Shown piece by piece: positions 29,001-30,843 of a stretch of 51,262 bases of DNA; within the stretch, counting starts at the first letter, position 1, and every line of letters starts with the position of its first letter. Made by a program: the position numbers and the translations under genes. The stretch spans positions 1-51,262 of the forward strand of contig JAHDHL010000038.1 of NCBI GenBank assembly GCA_020631355.1. The letters are read 5' to 3'. The notes below the pieces were generated by a model that worked only from the letters and a program-made list of their open reading frames with translations, was not told where the DNA came from and did no database searches. The DNA comes from Saprospiraceae bacterium. GTDB taxonomy: Bacteria; Bacteroidota; Bacteroidia; Chitinophagales; Saprospiraceae.

Positions 29001-29607
29001 TGTCTGTGATACCACGATATTCATTATTGAGGTCACAAACAATTGTATACTGCCAGTGGCAGTGAATGATACCGTAGGAACCATTACCAATACGGATGCA
29101 GCTTATGCTATCCTTGAGAATGATATCCTAATGGATTGTGATGTAACATTGTTGGAGATAGTGGATGCACCATTCAATGGTTCGGTAACCATCTCCGCTG
29201 ATAGTACGATACTGTATACACCAACACCTGACTATTGTGATGGACAGGATAGCTTCACATATGTAATCTGTAACGAGACAGGTTGTGATACCGCTACGGT
29301 TTATGTGAATGTATTCTGTGATGAGATCGTGGTCTATTCAGGTATGTCACCGAATGGTGATGGTGTGAACGAAACATTTGTAATCGAAGGACTGGATAGG
29401 TTCCCAGAACACTCACTGTGTATCTTCAACAGATGGGGTAATCAAGTATTCGTGACCGAAAATTATAGAAATGATTGGGACGGTACTTGGGATGGAAAAT
29501 CACTTCCTGATGGAACTTACTTCTATGTCCTGAGTTACATGGCTGAAGATGAAAATGGAGGGGAGAAAATGAAGAAAGTCTCCGGTTATGTCCAGATTCA
29601 TAGATAA
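1..29607 (+). CDS. Giant SprB-like repeat adhesin, T9SS type B substrate (5'-partial)
   Basis: One uninterrupted frame runs from the first base to a TAA at 29605-29607; the true start lies upstream, so 9,868 residues are visible (about a megadalton). Order of modules: HYR-like 80-aa repeats (1-5060), a PKD-like unit then Ig/PKD-like repeats (5060-9590), SprB-like repeats with the recurring pattern G-x-Y-x-Y-x-W-S-x-G ... GTYxVTVTDxxGC (9595-25065), three ~180-aa modules with linkers (25081-28200), a VCBS/cadherin-like domain with the motif NDTVGT (about 29050-29320) and a C-terminal sorting domain. Such proteins in Bacteroidota are exported by the type IX system and act as cell-surface adhesins, as SprB does in gliding. 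No PorP/SprF-type partner gene follows; one might lie upstream. Family assignment is firm. A role in gliding as opposed to static adhesion or prey/polymer binding is inference. Confidence 0.93.
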   Translation, partial: DDVLVECAQEVPAPVDLTAVDNCDGDITVSPTEVITPGDCPNSYVIVRTWTFVDGCDNTSEVSQTITVEDTTAPVAPAAPDDVLVECAQEVPAPVDLIAVDNCDGDIIVSPTEVITPGDCDHNFTVVRTWTFIDACGNTSEISQTITVDDQTPPVVTCDPESIVHECTGGPANEITADQWNIDNVVALIACSSDACSSIEVTSDYDYSNFVFTCGESGSITVTYTITDVCGNETTKQATFTVQDTTEPQAPAAPADMLVECAEEVPAPVDLTATDDCDGDITVSPTEVTTPGDCPNSYVIVRTWTFTDACDNTSEVSQTITVEDTTEPVAPAAPDDVLVQCAADVPAPIDLTAVDNCDGDITVSPTEVTTPGDCPNSFVTVRTWTFTDGCGNTSEVSQTITVSDVTAPVAPAAPDDVYVECAAEVPAPIDLTAVDNCDGDITVSPTEVTTPGDCPNSFVTVRTWTFIDGCGNTSEVSQTITVEDNYAPVAPTAPDDVLVECAADVPAPIDLTAVDNCDGDITVSPTEVTTPGDCPNSFVTVRTWTFTDGCGNTSEVSQTITVEDTTEPVAPAAPDDVLVECAADVPAPVDLTAVDNCDGDITVSPTEVTTPGDCPNSFVTVRTWTFTDGCGNTSEVSQTITVEDTTEPVAPAAPDDVLVECAEDVPAPIDLTAVDNCDGDITVSPVEVTIPGSCPNSFEITRTWTFTDGCGNTSEVSQTITVNDITEPVAPAAPDDVLVECAEEVPAPVDLTAVDNCDGDITVSPTEVTTPGDCPNSFVIVRTWTFTDGCDNTSEVSQTITVNDTTEPVAPAAPDDVLVECAQEVPAPVDLTAVDNCDGDITVSPLEVVTPGDCPNNFVIVRTWTFTDGCGNTSEVSQTITVNDVTEPVAPAAPDDVLVECAEDVPAPIDLTAVDNCDGDITVSPVEVVTPGDCPNSYVIVRTWTFTDACDNTSEVSQTITVDDTTEPAAPAAPDDILVECAEDVPAAIDLTGVDNCDGNITVSPAEVTTPGDCPNSFVIVRTWTFTDGCGNTSEVSQTITVNDVSAPVAPAAPDDVLVECGADVPAPIDLTAVDNCDGNITVSPTEVTTPGDCPNSFEIVRTWTFIDGCGNTSEVSQTITVNDSTEPVAPPAPNDVVVECAEDVPAPVDLTATDNCDGNITVSPTEVTTPGDCPNSFEIVRTWTFADDCGNTSEVSQTITVNDTTSPAAPTAPADVLVECAEDVPAPVDLTAIDNCDGDITVSPTEVTTPGDCPNSFVLVRTWTFVDGCGNTSEVSQTITVEDTTEPVAPNAPADVLVECAEDVPAPVDLTGVDNCDGDITVSPTEVTTPGDCPNSFEIVRTWTFTDGCGNTSEVSQTITVDDTTEPVAPAAPDDVLVLCATDVPAPVDLTGVDNCDGNITVSPTEVTTPGDCPNSFEIVRTWTFTDECGNTSEVSQTIVVDDTEAPVAPETPEDVQVECGNGVPEPMELSATDNCDGTITVMPTDEILDDNCENQYTLVRTWTFVDGCGNTTEISQTIVVSDETAPVAPAAPDDIFAECSENVPDPIQLTAQDNCDGPITVDPTEVTTPGDCPNSFVTVRTWTFADACGNTTEISQTITVGDDSPPVCEGVPADLTVNLNNGETVPAPADVSIVDNCDGDLEVEFVEEQVMIECGYTLTRTWSGVDGCGNATECTQVITVVNEVEVDAVVSDPMPCMDETVQLDGSATAGTPGYTYAWTVAPNTATITPADAEDATFVSNTPGTYVVTFTVTDISGCTKDATINIIVTPDPEVSIDPLDPVCIGTEVGITAEGSFANTYEWTGDNLNSTTGKDVVVSTTGMNPGTYTYTVTVTDDNGCTNTAEVDLTINDNPVVSIDPVDPVCQGTPFDLSASDIPGATYNWSGLGLVSAAEQTVSVVGGLAVGAYDYAVTVTDASGCTGTAETTVVINPNPEISIDPVDAICEDGTATLTANGPDGTYEWSGDGLESTTGQSVNVSGLTAGNYDYTVALTDDNGCVATATVTLTVNATPEISIDPIEPICSDGTATLTVSGPVGIYEWSGDGLNSTSGQSVTVDNLTVGEYDYTVTMTDANGCSATASTILTVNEAPEVTIDPIDPICEYETLVLTANGPAGTYTWTGDGLDLTSGETVTASNLTPGTHTYTVEMEDINGCTATESVTVTVNPTPEVAINPVDPICSDGSTTITAVGSQGTYEWSGDGLDSSTGESVTVSGLAAGEYDYTVTITDVNGCTNTATTTLVVSDTPEVSIDPVDPICEGTDATLTANGTGTFSWDGQGLESTTGASVTASELSDGTYDYTVTITDANGCTNTATTTITVLNAPQVTIDPVDPVCEGDDIVLVANGSAGTCTWTGDGLTSTAGATVTATGLSAGEYTFTITCEDASGCSSEASITVTVGASADLTIDPVGPICEGTVFDLTVNGPVGTYTWTGDGLSSTSGTTVQVDSDELGIGDHDFTVELVDANGCTAEATITVTVGEGIEIDVVSDANGIVCAGQPVTLTASGATTYEWTGTNLESTTGENVTINTLGLNGVYTYTVIGTDADGCTAEATIEIEVSEEGPEIFIDVDPSTACVGQAAALSVIPAVDGTYEWSGPELMSTSGSSVSVNTSNLSEGDYTYYVTVTNDAGCESQASAVLTIHGLPIVVASGNQPCDSNDPIELLAQGTGVSYAWSGPGLTSMNGTNVTANIALAGSYDYTVTATNAHGCTATAMTTVFVGDGLDTSIEPVDPICLGSTATFNATGQTTWTYEWSGEGLESDDEQSVDATPTQLGTFLYEVTVTDDNGCTGTASFELTVDNGPDVTIADVGTVCVDSDFTLEAVGDPTWTYEWSGLNLDATTGQIVTASAVSIGDVTYTVTATDSDGCVGTATVDVTVGENIVGDISDPQVICHGDTYSVVASGGLSYEWEGTSEFTDMGDSIVIDYGYYSPIPYSYTVTITDGVCSTVRSTTVMVNRAPDVSIITDDVICQGGDVQFTASGGMVYEWSGPNGFTSSIPDPVINNFDVINQGTYTVTVTSTEGCTSVNSVDLLIEALIDVDQPENITVCEGESFTLSVEGADGYQWLAPDGTFYTTPSITIPSATADDAGVYEVMVTNFIPGTFNYCRATFFPEVTVISTDNVMTIEDMTLCEGEDFTLTASDGADSYMWTGPNGFTSTEQNPVLENITTAVAGTYTLDAAFGDCLVTDDVTITTVPSPSASVSLIDKPSCSNTSDGSAEVTVTGGAAPYTYAWDSGETTAVATMLNGGAHMVTVTDANGCEAIGQINMTAPAAFEVSDIEVLNAACGESNGYAEVNVAGGNLGYVFEWAPMNGTLNADGNAQSDIPAGIYTVSIYPFGSPECAMDVNVEVTNIDGPEYTLTTTNTDCTQANGAATFLPSSFIYNWGTGFENAPTRLDLAAGEYIVTVTNPALPNCTEEVIVVIENENNLVVNSQIINTPTCDGNTGAVGVSASGGSGNYSYLWEDGSTTSSMTELTPGSYNVIVTDNVTGCMQTAAVTLPASDAGEVTIEITDITDADCVGDMTGTVVYTVTNNGAVEPLEERIFDSNGNMFLNGTLNPGVTYTIVVEDDNGCIVGAEDFTIEVPDMIVLHVSAYDCADGVEGLQDIIVESVTGGTAPYSFDWSNGSTDMNQTNIEVGTYGLTVTDAKGCMVELNDIIVADDCEECVIEVANIVTVEATCGDANGSAAIEMVTDNEDYTYEWSIPAFGDTQTELMAGTYSVTITHVDDAECTTVVNVTISNMDGPEVTVETTPATCTDADGTATLTPADFDYTWSTGATGNTQTALEAGTYQVTVTDDSGCIQYLEVEVPQDPGSLLAEVDQLTEPACGESDGEVTLSVTGGSGTYSFVWSHDDNLNAITATGLSSGTYGVTVTDDVEGCYTELTFSLMDEGTNPATIAISNTPQVSCLGDADATVDFTMIPATGYNTIIVDADGNNYNNGELAVGSYCIEAYDLDGCLVGSACFDVTEPTSIDIDVTVNIISCNSAATPLPGSIELDVTGGTGAYSYVWSDGSANATLMTTMPGIYAVTVSDVNGCTAVAENLTLIDECNVCIEPTIENVIVVEANCGMDNGTANVTLIEDESLYTFEWSNGATGAVQTGLAAGTYTVSITEITNPACQIVEDVTVGNADGPEVFVDNITPATCNLDDGAVELSPNFYEYAWPDGQSTSDVTGLVAGTYAVTVTDPATPDCPNIIDIVIEEENPLEIITITTVPPTCGESNGSAEVTPAGGSGTYSYVWNIEGDNVVGTSLMTDLASGTINVTVTDDLTGCQATETFTLLDDVDTPATITVDDNPVVLDCVGNTDGTVSFNVAPNGFTTTIVDADTGDEVTNGNLAAGTYCIIARDVNDCIAGQECFDVIEPTTLEMDVAITDESCDDAGVVVLGGIETTVTGGAAPYSYEWSDGSTDASLNAAADGTYAVTVTDANGCTLSTDNLVVNDAPCTPCVTPEVNNIVVVETECGESTGTATIELVQDESNYTFDWSNGGTGVTQTGLAAGNYAVTITQGSCEYIAEFAVGSIGGPEATFSVVAASCELSDGSASMSPTSFLYEWSDDNNSTGATLANVPAGEYFVTVTDPTDPTCMDVITVEIPAENNLEVTFTTVDPSCGEANGEATATASNGSGNYQYEWDIPATGATQTGLEAGSYAVTVTDLDAGCTVTETFILTNDVPNPPTITVTNDPIEVACVGDANGTVEYTITPEAGYTATIIDDSGSEVNNGTLSAGAYCIQVTDTEGCIVAESCFDVIDPTLLDMDIEIEDEVCEDNGDVIPGNITTTISGGTAPYTFAWSNGSSTDNLTDVPAGTYSLTITDANGCIAEAASLVVAPANCGPCEDPEIISVIVEEATCGNADGNVTIYLVQNEDFYTFEWSDGLPNGDVQNGIAAGTYTVTISAANDNACSLVETIVVGNVEGPVAEVGTVVPATCDTPNGSVTMTPSTYNYSWSTGATGNTLVDVPAGTYEVTVTSSALPGCPNIYSVEVPAENTLEASITPVNPTCGESNGSLTVEGVNGSGNYSYDWGTLGISSTIFGLEAAIYNVTITDNVSNCQIVETYTLVNDVDNPTTITITNTPMVSCIGETDAAVEFTLNPVVGFSTTIVSVDGENEMTNGMLGAGTYCIIALDADGCIAGQECFDVIEPELIDVALEVVNESCVNGVTQYGSINLTVTGGTAPYTYTWSNGATNEDLASLNGGIYSVTVTDANGCEIELLDIEVMNECTECIIEVANVVTVEATCGDANGAATIEMVGDNANYSYEWSIPAFGDAQSELLAGTYTVTITDNNNSACSTTTVVTISNSDGPEVTVSSTPATCTDADGTATLTPADFDYTWSNGATGNTQTGLEAGTYQVTATDDSGCFQFLDVEIGVDAGSLAVIVDDMTQPACGESNGEVTLAVNGGSDNYTFIWSHDATLNAATATGLTSGTYEVTVSDNDTGCETDITFTLMDDAEPTTITINNTPEVSCVGEADATVEFSLIPMVGYNAIIVDAAGNVFNNGQLAVGNYCIEAYDLDGCLAGSACFDVIEPELITLDVTVNAIGCNGAGNAIPGTIELVVNGGAGFNTYEWSDGSTSPTLSTTTSGIYDVTVTDANGCTAVATDLTLIDECNVCMPPMVENIVVVEANCGEDNGTANISLVEDESLYTFEWSNGGTGTFQSDLAAGTYTVEVTEIANPVCQITVNVSVGNADGPEVNISNITNATCNLNDGAAILTPSTLTYAWPDGQSTASVTGLVAGTYMVTVTDAATPDCPNIIEVVIEEENPLEIMMITTIPPTCGESNGSAEVTPSGGTGAYTYVWNINGDNVVGTSEMVDLASGTIGVTVTDDNTGCQAIETFTLLDDVDNPATITVSEDPVMLDCVGNTNGTVTFDITPLGLYSTMIVDAATGEEVFNGNLSAGSYCIIATDADGCIGGEECFEVVEPTLIDIDIEITNEVCDENDVFTGGSILTTTTGGQSPYSYAWSNGASTEDLTDLNDGTYAVTVTDANGCTAVANNLVIGNASCEPCVSPEVNTIVVVETECGEATGTATIDLVQDEADYTFTWSNGGAGASQTDLASGNYAVTITQGTCEYVAEFAVGTVGGPEATATVTAATCEELDGAATMEPANFTYEWSDANNTTGAILTNVAAGEYFVTVTDPADPTCSNVITVEIPAESDLTVSISTVSPSCDESNGEATATAANGSGNYTYVWDIPATGATQTGLEAGSYAVTVTDTETGCTVTETFVLTNDVPNPPTVTITNEPVTVACIGDANGTVEYTITPDADYTAVILAANGDEATNGTLNAGTYCIQVSDASGCIVAESCFDVVYPELLDMDIEVQGETCDIDGTVAGSIMTTVTGGTAPYTYSWSNGAMTESLTSADAGTYSLTITDANGCTAEAGSLVVTQANCGPCEDPEVLNIVVVEATCGNADGDATIYLVQDEADYTFTWSGGLPEGNVQSNLAAGTYTVTIADAIDATCSIVETFVVGNVEGPVAEVATVNDANCDTPNGSVTMTPANYEYTWSTGATGNTLSSVAAGTYEVTVVDPAAPDCPNVYAVEVPSDNTLMAIITPVNPSCGEANGSLTVEGANGSGDYSYDWGTLGTTATITDLEAAVYNVTITDNVSGCEIVETYTLVNDVDNPATVTITNIPTVSCVGESDATVEFTIDPATGFATTIISVDGENEMTNGQLGVGTYCIIALDADGCLAGQECFDVVEPTLMDVDVELLDEACVNNTVVAGSINITVTGGTAPYTYEWNGTGGFSSTDEDLPSLPAGTYDLTVTDANGCEASANNLVIMSDDCEGGECIGPDVTNIVVVEATCGELNGSASIDLVQDESLYTFAWDMPGTPDSPSQSGLSAGTYQVTITEIANPACSVVEVFVIGNADGPVTSIMEVTPATCDAADGTATVGPEGFDYTWSDGQTTAMATGLAAGDYQVTVSDDNGCFNVLNVEVPSISDMTVEFTETNPSCGESNGELTATAANGNGNYTYVWNTGDTGATISGLSAGTYEVTVTDTDGCEVVQSIVLMDAVDNPVTITVTNNPVQLDCVGAADAMVIFTTNPSAGITTEIQDATGNVVLNGQLAAGSYCIIATDADGCVAGQSCFDVVEPTLIDVDIEIVNESCDTDNMLVGGSITTTTFGGQAPYTYEWSNGATTEDLMVVPAGTYDLTVTDANGCEAYATGLTVEEAPCEPAPCSNPEVLNVVVVEANCGEDNGMATIDLVQDENMYTFSWGAPVNGTGVTQTGLAAGSYNVTITDVMTGDCSIEITIPVGNVEGPVASVDLVEPATCMDADGVITMTPDNYMYTWNTGDQGAVLTGIVAGTYQVTVVDPADMDCPNVIDVVVPSVTPLTVEFNTTNATCGMADGEVTATAANGSGNYEYEWNIPATGATQTGLTSGTYQVTITDADTGCELIESVTIMDNVDTPVAITITNDPVIVSCLGANDGTVDYTIDPATGYTVTIVNSATDEEVLNGELGAGTYCLLAIDADGCLAGQNCFEVVEPSLMDLDVEITDETCVNDVILPGSIATSVLGGEAPYTYEWTGPNGFTAATADIDNLEAGIYELVVVDANGCAVTAANLEVEVGVCLGDCEEPEIENIVVVENNCDAPADNGSASISLVQDEANYTFAWNTGMMGNAQSGLAAGTYTVTITDIATGVCQTEATFTISNTEGPVVSDPVVTPATCGETNGTITMTPDTYTYEWSTGATGAAITDLAAGQYEVTITDTDAPNCPNILTVEVPTETTLTVDITVGNSTCGEADGSLTASANNGSGNYTYIWNDDNFQMGATATGLAAGTYQVTVIDNDSGCELVETVVLTDDVDTEATINIFGTPSISCIGETDGNVNFEVTPLTFTSIIVDADGNEVTNGSLNVGTYCIIVTDTEGCVAGQECFDVIEPTLIDIDIEITDVTCMGTQFVNGLIETTVTGGQAPYTYAWSDGSTSPNLINALPGTYDLTVTDANGCVAAATGLTINPADCSDDTECEGPEVLNIVVVESTCGNAVGSATIDLVQDESLYSFEWNFPVGATGPVQTDLAAGTYMVTITELADADCSVVETFVVGNADGPDANITEVIAASCNAADGSVTIESNLDNVTYIWSNGQSTAQATGLAGGEHQVTITDENGCTNILDVEVPVVSDLVIDITENEPTCGSANGSLQAMVLNGSGNYTYAWSNGDTNPSVNNLASGVYGLTVTDADGCTAETSIVLSDISNNPVNVFITNDPIMLACIGSNDGMVEFTTDGGADITTEIVNATNGNVVLNGTLSAGTYCVLAKDANGCVVGESCFEVLEPATMDIDVELTDAACNENDVLIPGMINTVVTGGSAPYTYEWTGSNGFTSTNPSIMMLDAGTYDLMVTDANGCTASVLGLVISETDCSVVCDDPVMTTIESDGCEDCTEVCIGIPMDNINDYMITLNGVEIPEGDFLGCDYDTVIAYTYFTLLGMGDQGPYELLSWTVEGNMYMGTFNNPTELVDLMNANDPAGNWILMPDSYLIVGGQNGTDYGIMQVQNLAGLNSFSEIGFNEGIIALGSGICVDANENHVIQIYDISESLDCPIEIIEVFGGTTESCDPEIDPAVVEVTYVVNTLDNVVCFDDLDLTGNVTYTLGTDAASTSPGTDGSMWSIDTNGCLHFDAGTTPGDDVETIALIATDENGLVDSTTIIVNLIDEVIPPDTITFDTSYVSVVVTESTGQLCFEGLEVMLPVYNVEAADMMSTFGTWTYVAGDDCIEYTADMNTGMFVDTITIFATDADGNVDASTFIITITEDCDDITPSTVETASCEDCTPVCLEIPFAEIGDFVVSLDGTPLDQSNLVGCQFDTLTSYTYFTLLGMGDMGPYQLDAWMVNDQVYSGMFNNPQELVDLMNQFDPTGNWELNAPALNITGGNTANVYSTIQVTNLAGLQSNSTLNVNNMVIAMGSAVCVPEGDHTIEVIDTLTGCPVQVINTIDTGCSITSDTIDITLNVGDTLMDICFDVPELELDPVGGFVLNPQGGTAGTIQLDANGCVTYISDGMTTGADVDFFCITALGNNGATDTLCVNVNVIPDSSMITSDTIEITLNVGDTLDGICFTQPELQIDPTGGFILNPQGGAAGTIELDTTGCVTYISDGTTTGAGVDFFCITALGDNGMEDTLCVIVNVMPDTMVACSNDTLYVVLEIGEEYEPMNIELDSCIFTADTIFNACPAASGTFASATLDADSMTIDFEPILVGTSDTACIVICDTLNGVCDTTIYVIDVIEEACDEIFLVDSMTLQVSDCDQPAELCVSIPLEDIMSYEILDNNAQYFGGASGCEFDTIITYSYFTLFGMGDMGPYNLDMWNVNGTTYSGEFMNVQDLADSMNVWNPEGNWTVDASLQLLQGGTTFDDYGDIQATHIATGSQSTFNVNLGLTANGTVLEFGVGTHEVVLTNNETGCTDTLQLEVFCVPTDIVMDTITMGDSSFVCIDSLLDIQGEIISVIDECSGDDDNVDFNIVTDEGICIFYEGLTPGTDSACIVVCDDLGICDTTLVIVTVEPLDCGIDTIVLSMMENEFLQDVIITEGCLDSVHVMTNDCDSLSDGNATIADLTILPNGGQVTFEGVEAGLDTFCLVLCDTLVGVCDTTVYFVNVEPDTACVLHDTIFVSLEVGEVLTELATVDETCVLSQDTIYNDCESIATGNSIVDNFSLDPAMIDIMGVQTGMDTACIVVCDTLLGVCDTTIFIIEVTNNCILPVAVNDTVGTITNTDAAYAILENDILMDCDVTLLEIVDAPFNGSVTISADSTILYTPTPDYCDGQDSFTYVICNETGCDTATVYVNVFCDEIVVYSGMSPNGDGVNETFVIEGLDRFPEHSLCIFNRWGNQVFVTENYRNDWDGTWDGKSLPDGTYFYVLSYMAEDENGGEKMKKVSGYVQIHR
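5320..9582 (+). repeat. About 18 Ig/PKD-like repeats of ~234 bp
   Basis: Units begin with variants of EVSIDPVDPICEG and continue with TYEWSGDGLxSTTG and YDYTVTxTDxNGCT. Unit starts are near 5320, 5563, 5803, 6040, 6271, 6505, 6739, 6970, 7204, 7441, 7690, 7930, 8164, 8404, 8638, 8878, 9104 and 9358. Each has one Cys near the start and one near the end. The later units diverge progressively, unlike the 240-bp array before them. The fold is inferred to be Ig/PKD-like from the pattern and length. Confidence 0.85.
9595..25065 (+). repeat. SprB-like repeat region organised in ~1.16-kb super-units
   Basis: Short SprB-type repeats (core pattern GGxxPYTYxWSNG then GTYxVTVTDANGC) are grouped into super-units of about 385 residues. 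Each super-unit opens with a variant of NIVVVEATCGxxNGxA. Twelve openings are seen, at about 11030, 12190, 13370, 14530, 15700, 16855, 18040, 19195, 20385, 21550, 22740 and 23925. Within each super-unit the order is constant: opening repeat, GNxDGPE repeat, ENPLEI/CGESNGS repeat, NDPVxxxCVG repeat, DxDGCxAGQxCFDVxEP repeat and GGxAPYTYxWSNG repeat. Confidence 0.9.
10993..20346 (+). repeat. Tandem duplication of a ~4.67-kb four-super-unit block
   Basis: Super-units 1-4 (10993-15660) and 5-8 (15661-20346) correspond pairwise. Matching anchor points are 4668, 4665, 4668 and 4665 bp apart. The openings have the same order of subtypes in both copies (TVEATCGDANG, VVEANCG, VVETECGE, EATCGNADG). Protein similarity is visibly higher between the paired units than between neighbours. 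The block was therefore duplicated as a whole after the four subtypes had diverged. Confidence 0.85.
25081..28200 (+). repeat. Three copies of a ~180-aa C-terminal module
   Basis: Copies near 25081-25632, 26245-26775 and 27652-28200 share an early Cys-rich segment, then a CxFDT-like turn, YFTLxGMGDxGPY, an ELVDLMNxxxPxGNW-like stretch and a late Gly-rich part. The linkers contain two near-identical ~95-aa units (26800-27360) with DTIxITLNVGDTL and GCVTYISDG. I do not recognise the module family. Its position next to the sorting domain suggests it forms the cell-proximal stalk. Confidence 0.75.
29323..29604 (+). other. Gliding motility-associated / T9SS type B C-terminal sorting domain
   Basis: The last ~94 residues contain SPNGDGVNETFVIEGL, then CIFNRWGNQVF, DWDGTWDG and LPDGTYFYVLSY. 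This is the hallmark sequence of the CHU_C-type C-terminal domain that directs proteins through the type IX secretion system in Bacteroidota. It is followed only by a short basic end and the stop codon. Confidence 0.95.
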
Positions 29608-29632
29608 TGAATTGATTTGAATGACAATATCG

Positions 29633-29670
29633 AACGGCCACGCTAAAAGCGTGGCCGTTTTTGTTTTAAG
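29633..29670 (+). terminator. Rho-independent terminator of the adhesin gene
   Basis: A perfect 11-bp stem (AACGGCCACGC, loop TAAAA, GCGTGGCCGTT) at 29633-29659 is followed by TTTTGTTTT. It begins 25 bp after the stop codon. Confidence 0.93.
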
Positions 29671-30430
29671 AAAATAATAACATTAAATTCTGGAAAAAAT
29701 AAAAATCAGTTGTAGCATAAGGCTGATAAATGACATTTAATATCTACGACACTGAGTATGAATCGATAAATGAAGTTTTGCGGTGACAGGGTCTGGCACT
29801 TTGTTTTTTTTACTCAATTCTAATGATTGGAAAATTACTTTTTTTGTTGTCCCAACTAGGCTTTGTCAGGCGTATATTCTTTGATTTATTGGATTTTATC
29901 CCTTATATTCGTTTTAATCGCTTCGGCGAAATTCATGGTGAAACATGATTTTAAGTATGGATTTCCCAATTCTATTTATTGGCATATTTTTGAGAAAACC
30001 ATTCATGTTATGAGAATTAATGACTTGGAATCATGTTAAAAAAAATACCCAGCCAATATTTTAATTCTAAATATAGTTACCAAAAGAGGTAAAAGATAAT
30101 TCCAAATAATTGTGTAGTGAAATACTTAATTTGAAAATTCAACATGTACTGATTGTTCTTCCCTAAACTGGACAAACAATTATATCCCCTGTGAAAGAAT
30201 AACGACAAAGGGTTTTGCGAGTATATCCTTATATTTATTCTCTAACAACATTCTATTCCCATATATTCTTATGGGTTCAATTTAAGTCAAAATGATACAC
30301 ACACACTAACAGTATTCCAATGCTTGTCATTGGCAATGCTATCCCATACATAGTTGTGTGTGATTTGAATTGTTATTTTCCTATATAATTTAATAAGTAC
30401 CTATATCACTGATGATATGGTAATACTTAT
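29671..30430. other. AT-rich intergenic region without a supported gene
   Basis: About 760 bp between the adhesin terminator and the cluster promoter. Only very short frames (14-18 codons) occur on the plus strand, none with recognisable content. The one clear structure is the nested inverted repeat at 30295-30364, listed separately. Confidence 0.7.
30295..30364. repeat. Nested inverted repeat upstream of the TOMM promoter
   Basis: The outer stem pairs CACACAC (30300-30306) plus AAC (30308-30310) with GTTGTGTGTG (30353-30362), with one bulged T. The inner stem pairs AGTATTCCAATG (30311-30322) with CATTGG-C-AATGCT (30328-30340) around the loop CTTGT, with one G-U pair and one bulge. It could be a small structured RNA, a mobile-element remnant or a regulatory site; nothing in the sequence decides which. 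Confidence 0.5.
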
Positions 30431-30460
30431 TTGATGATTAAGATTGATGTTTCAATTTTG
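30431..30460 (+). promoter_or_regulatory. Candidate Bacteroidota promoter for the TOMM precursor
   Basis: TTG at 30431-30433, a 19-bp spacer, then CAATTTTG at 30453-30460, which matches TAnnTTTG at all informative positions but the first. The spacing is typical of the Bacteroidota primary sigma factor. Transcription would start near 30467, giving a 5' leader of about 145 nt to the preferred ATG at 30612. Confidence 0.5.
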
Positions 30461-30464
30461 AAAC
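30449..30464. promoter_or_regulatory. 16-bp palindrome overlapping the -7 element (operator candidate)
   Basis: GTTTCAA, two bases (TT), TTGAAAC forms a perfect palindrome centred on the predicted -7 box. A bound repressor would block the promoter. No regulator gene is present in the cluster, so a regulator would have to be encoded elsewhere. Confidence 0.4.
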
Positions 30465-30611
30465 AACTTCTCATGCAATATCGAAGCAGTGGCTTTTATT
30501 GCACTGGGCATCGCATGTCATTATTCATCATGTGGTGATAAAGATTTCATGAACGTATTTACCTCAACCACGTTACGGAGAGGATTTTTTAAAACCTTAA
30601 TTCTAATTATT

Positions 30612-30770
30612 ATGAAAGTCAAGAATCTTTCTAGAAAAGGCATGAAGAAATTGCTTTATGCTGCAGCTGGATGCTGCTGTAACTCTTGTTGTTGTACTTG
30701 CTCCTGTTGTTGGGGTGGAGACGGCGGAGACGGCGGAGACGTTTCAGTAGAAATCAAAGTAGAGGTGTAA
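30612..30770 (+). CDS. TOMM (streptolysin S-like) precursor peptide
   Basis: A 52-residue peptide. Residues 1-19 are a short basic leader (MKVKNLSRKGMKKLLYAAA) and residues 20-33 are the core GCCCNSCCCTCSCC. In residues 21-33 there are nine Cys, two Ser and one Thr, with Asn24 the only residue that cannot form an azole. A Trp, the tail GGDGGDGGD and an acidic/hydrophobic end (DVSVEIKVEV) follow. The Cys-rich core directly upstream of cyclodehydratase and dehydrogenase genes matches SagA-type precursors; the Ala-rich stretch before Gly20 is a plausible leader cleavage site. The frame is also open upstream, with alternative starts at 30549 (ATG, 73 aa, adding FFKTL, which resembles the FxxxB leader motif) and 30489 (GTG, 93 aa). 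I prefer 30612 because it gives a compact leader and an AT-rich upstream context, but 30549 is a serious alternative. The size fits automatic gene finders missing it. Confidence 0.85.
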   Translation: MKVKNLSRKGMKKLLYAAAGCCCNSCCCTCSCCWGGDGGDGGDVSVEIKVEV

Positions 30771-30789
30771 TAATACGTTATCTACGCTG

Positions 30790-30834
30790 TTGGAGATTAC
30801 CAAAAGAGTATAAAGACTCAATTGGTAACTCCAA
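30790..30834 (+). promoter_or_regulatory. Stem-loop 1 between precursor and enzyme genes
   Basis: TTGGAG and TTACCAA (30790-30803, one bulged A) pair with TTGGTAA and CTCCAA (30822-30834). An inner GAGT/ACTC stem surrounds the loop ATAAAG. It begins 19 bp after the precursor stop. It has no T-tract, so it is more likely an mRNA-stabilising or processing structure than a terminator. Confidence 0.6.
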
Positions 30835-30843
30835 CCTTCCAAT

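Noticed and set aside
29730-29830. Short frames of 17-18 codons after the adhesin terminator as possible RiPP precursors
   Set aside because: No core-like composition and no start context; consistent with chance in AT-rich DNA.
30126-30133. TTAATTTG as a promoter -7 box
   Set aside because: The only nearby upstream TTG gives a 13-bp spacer, too short, and no gene starts downstream within reach.
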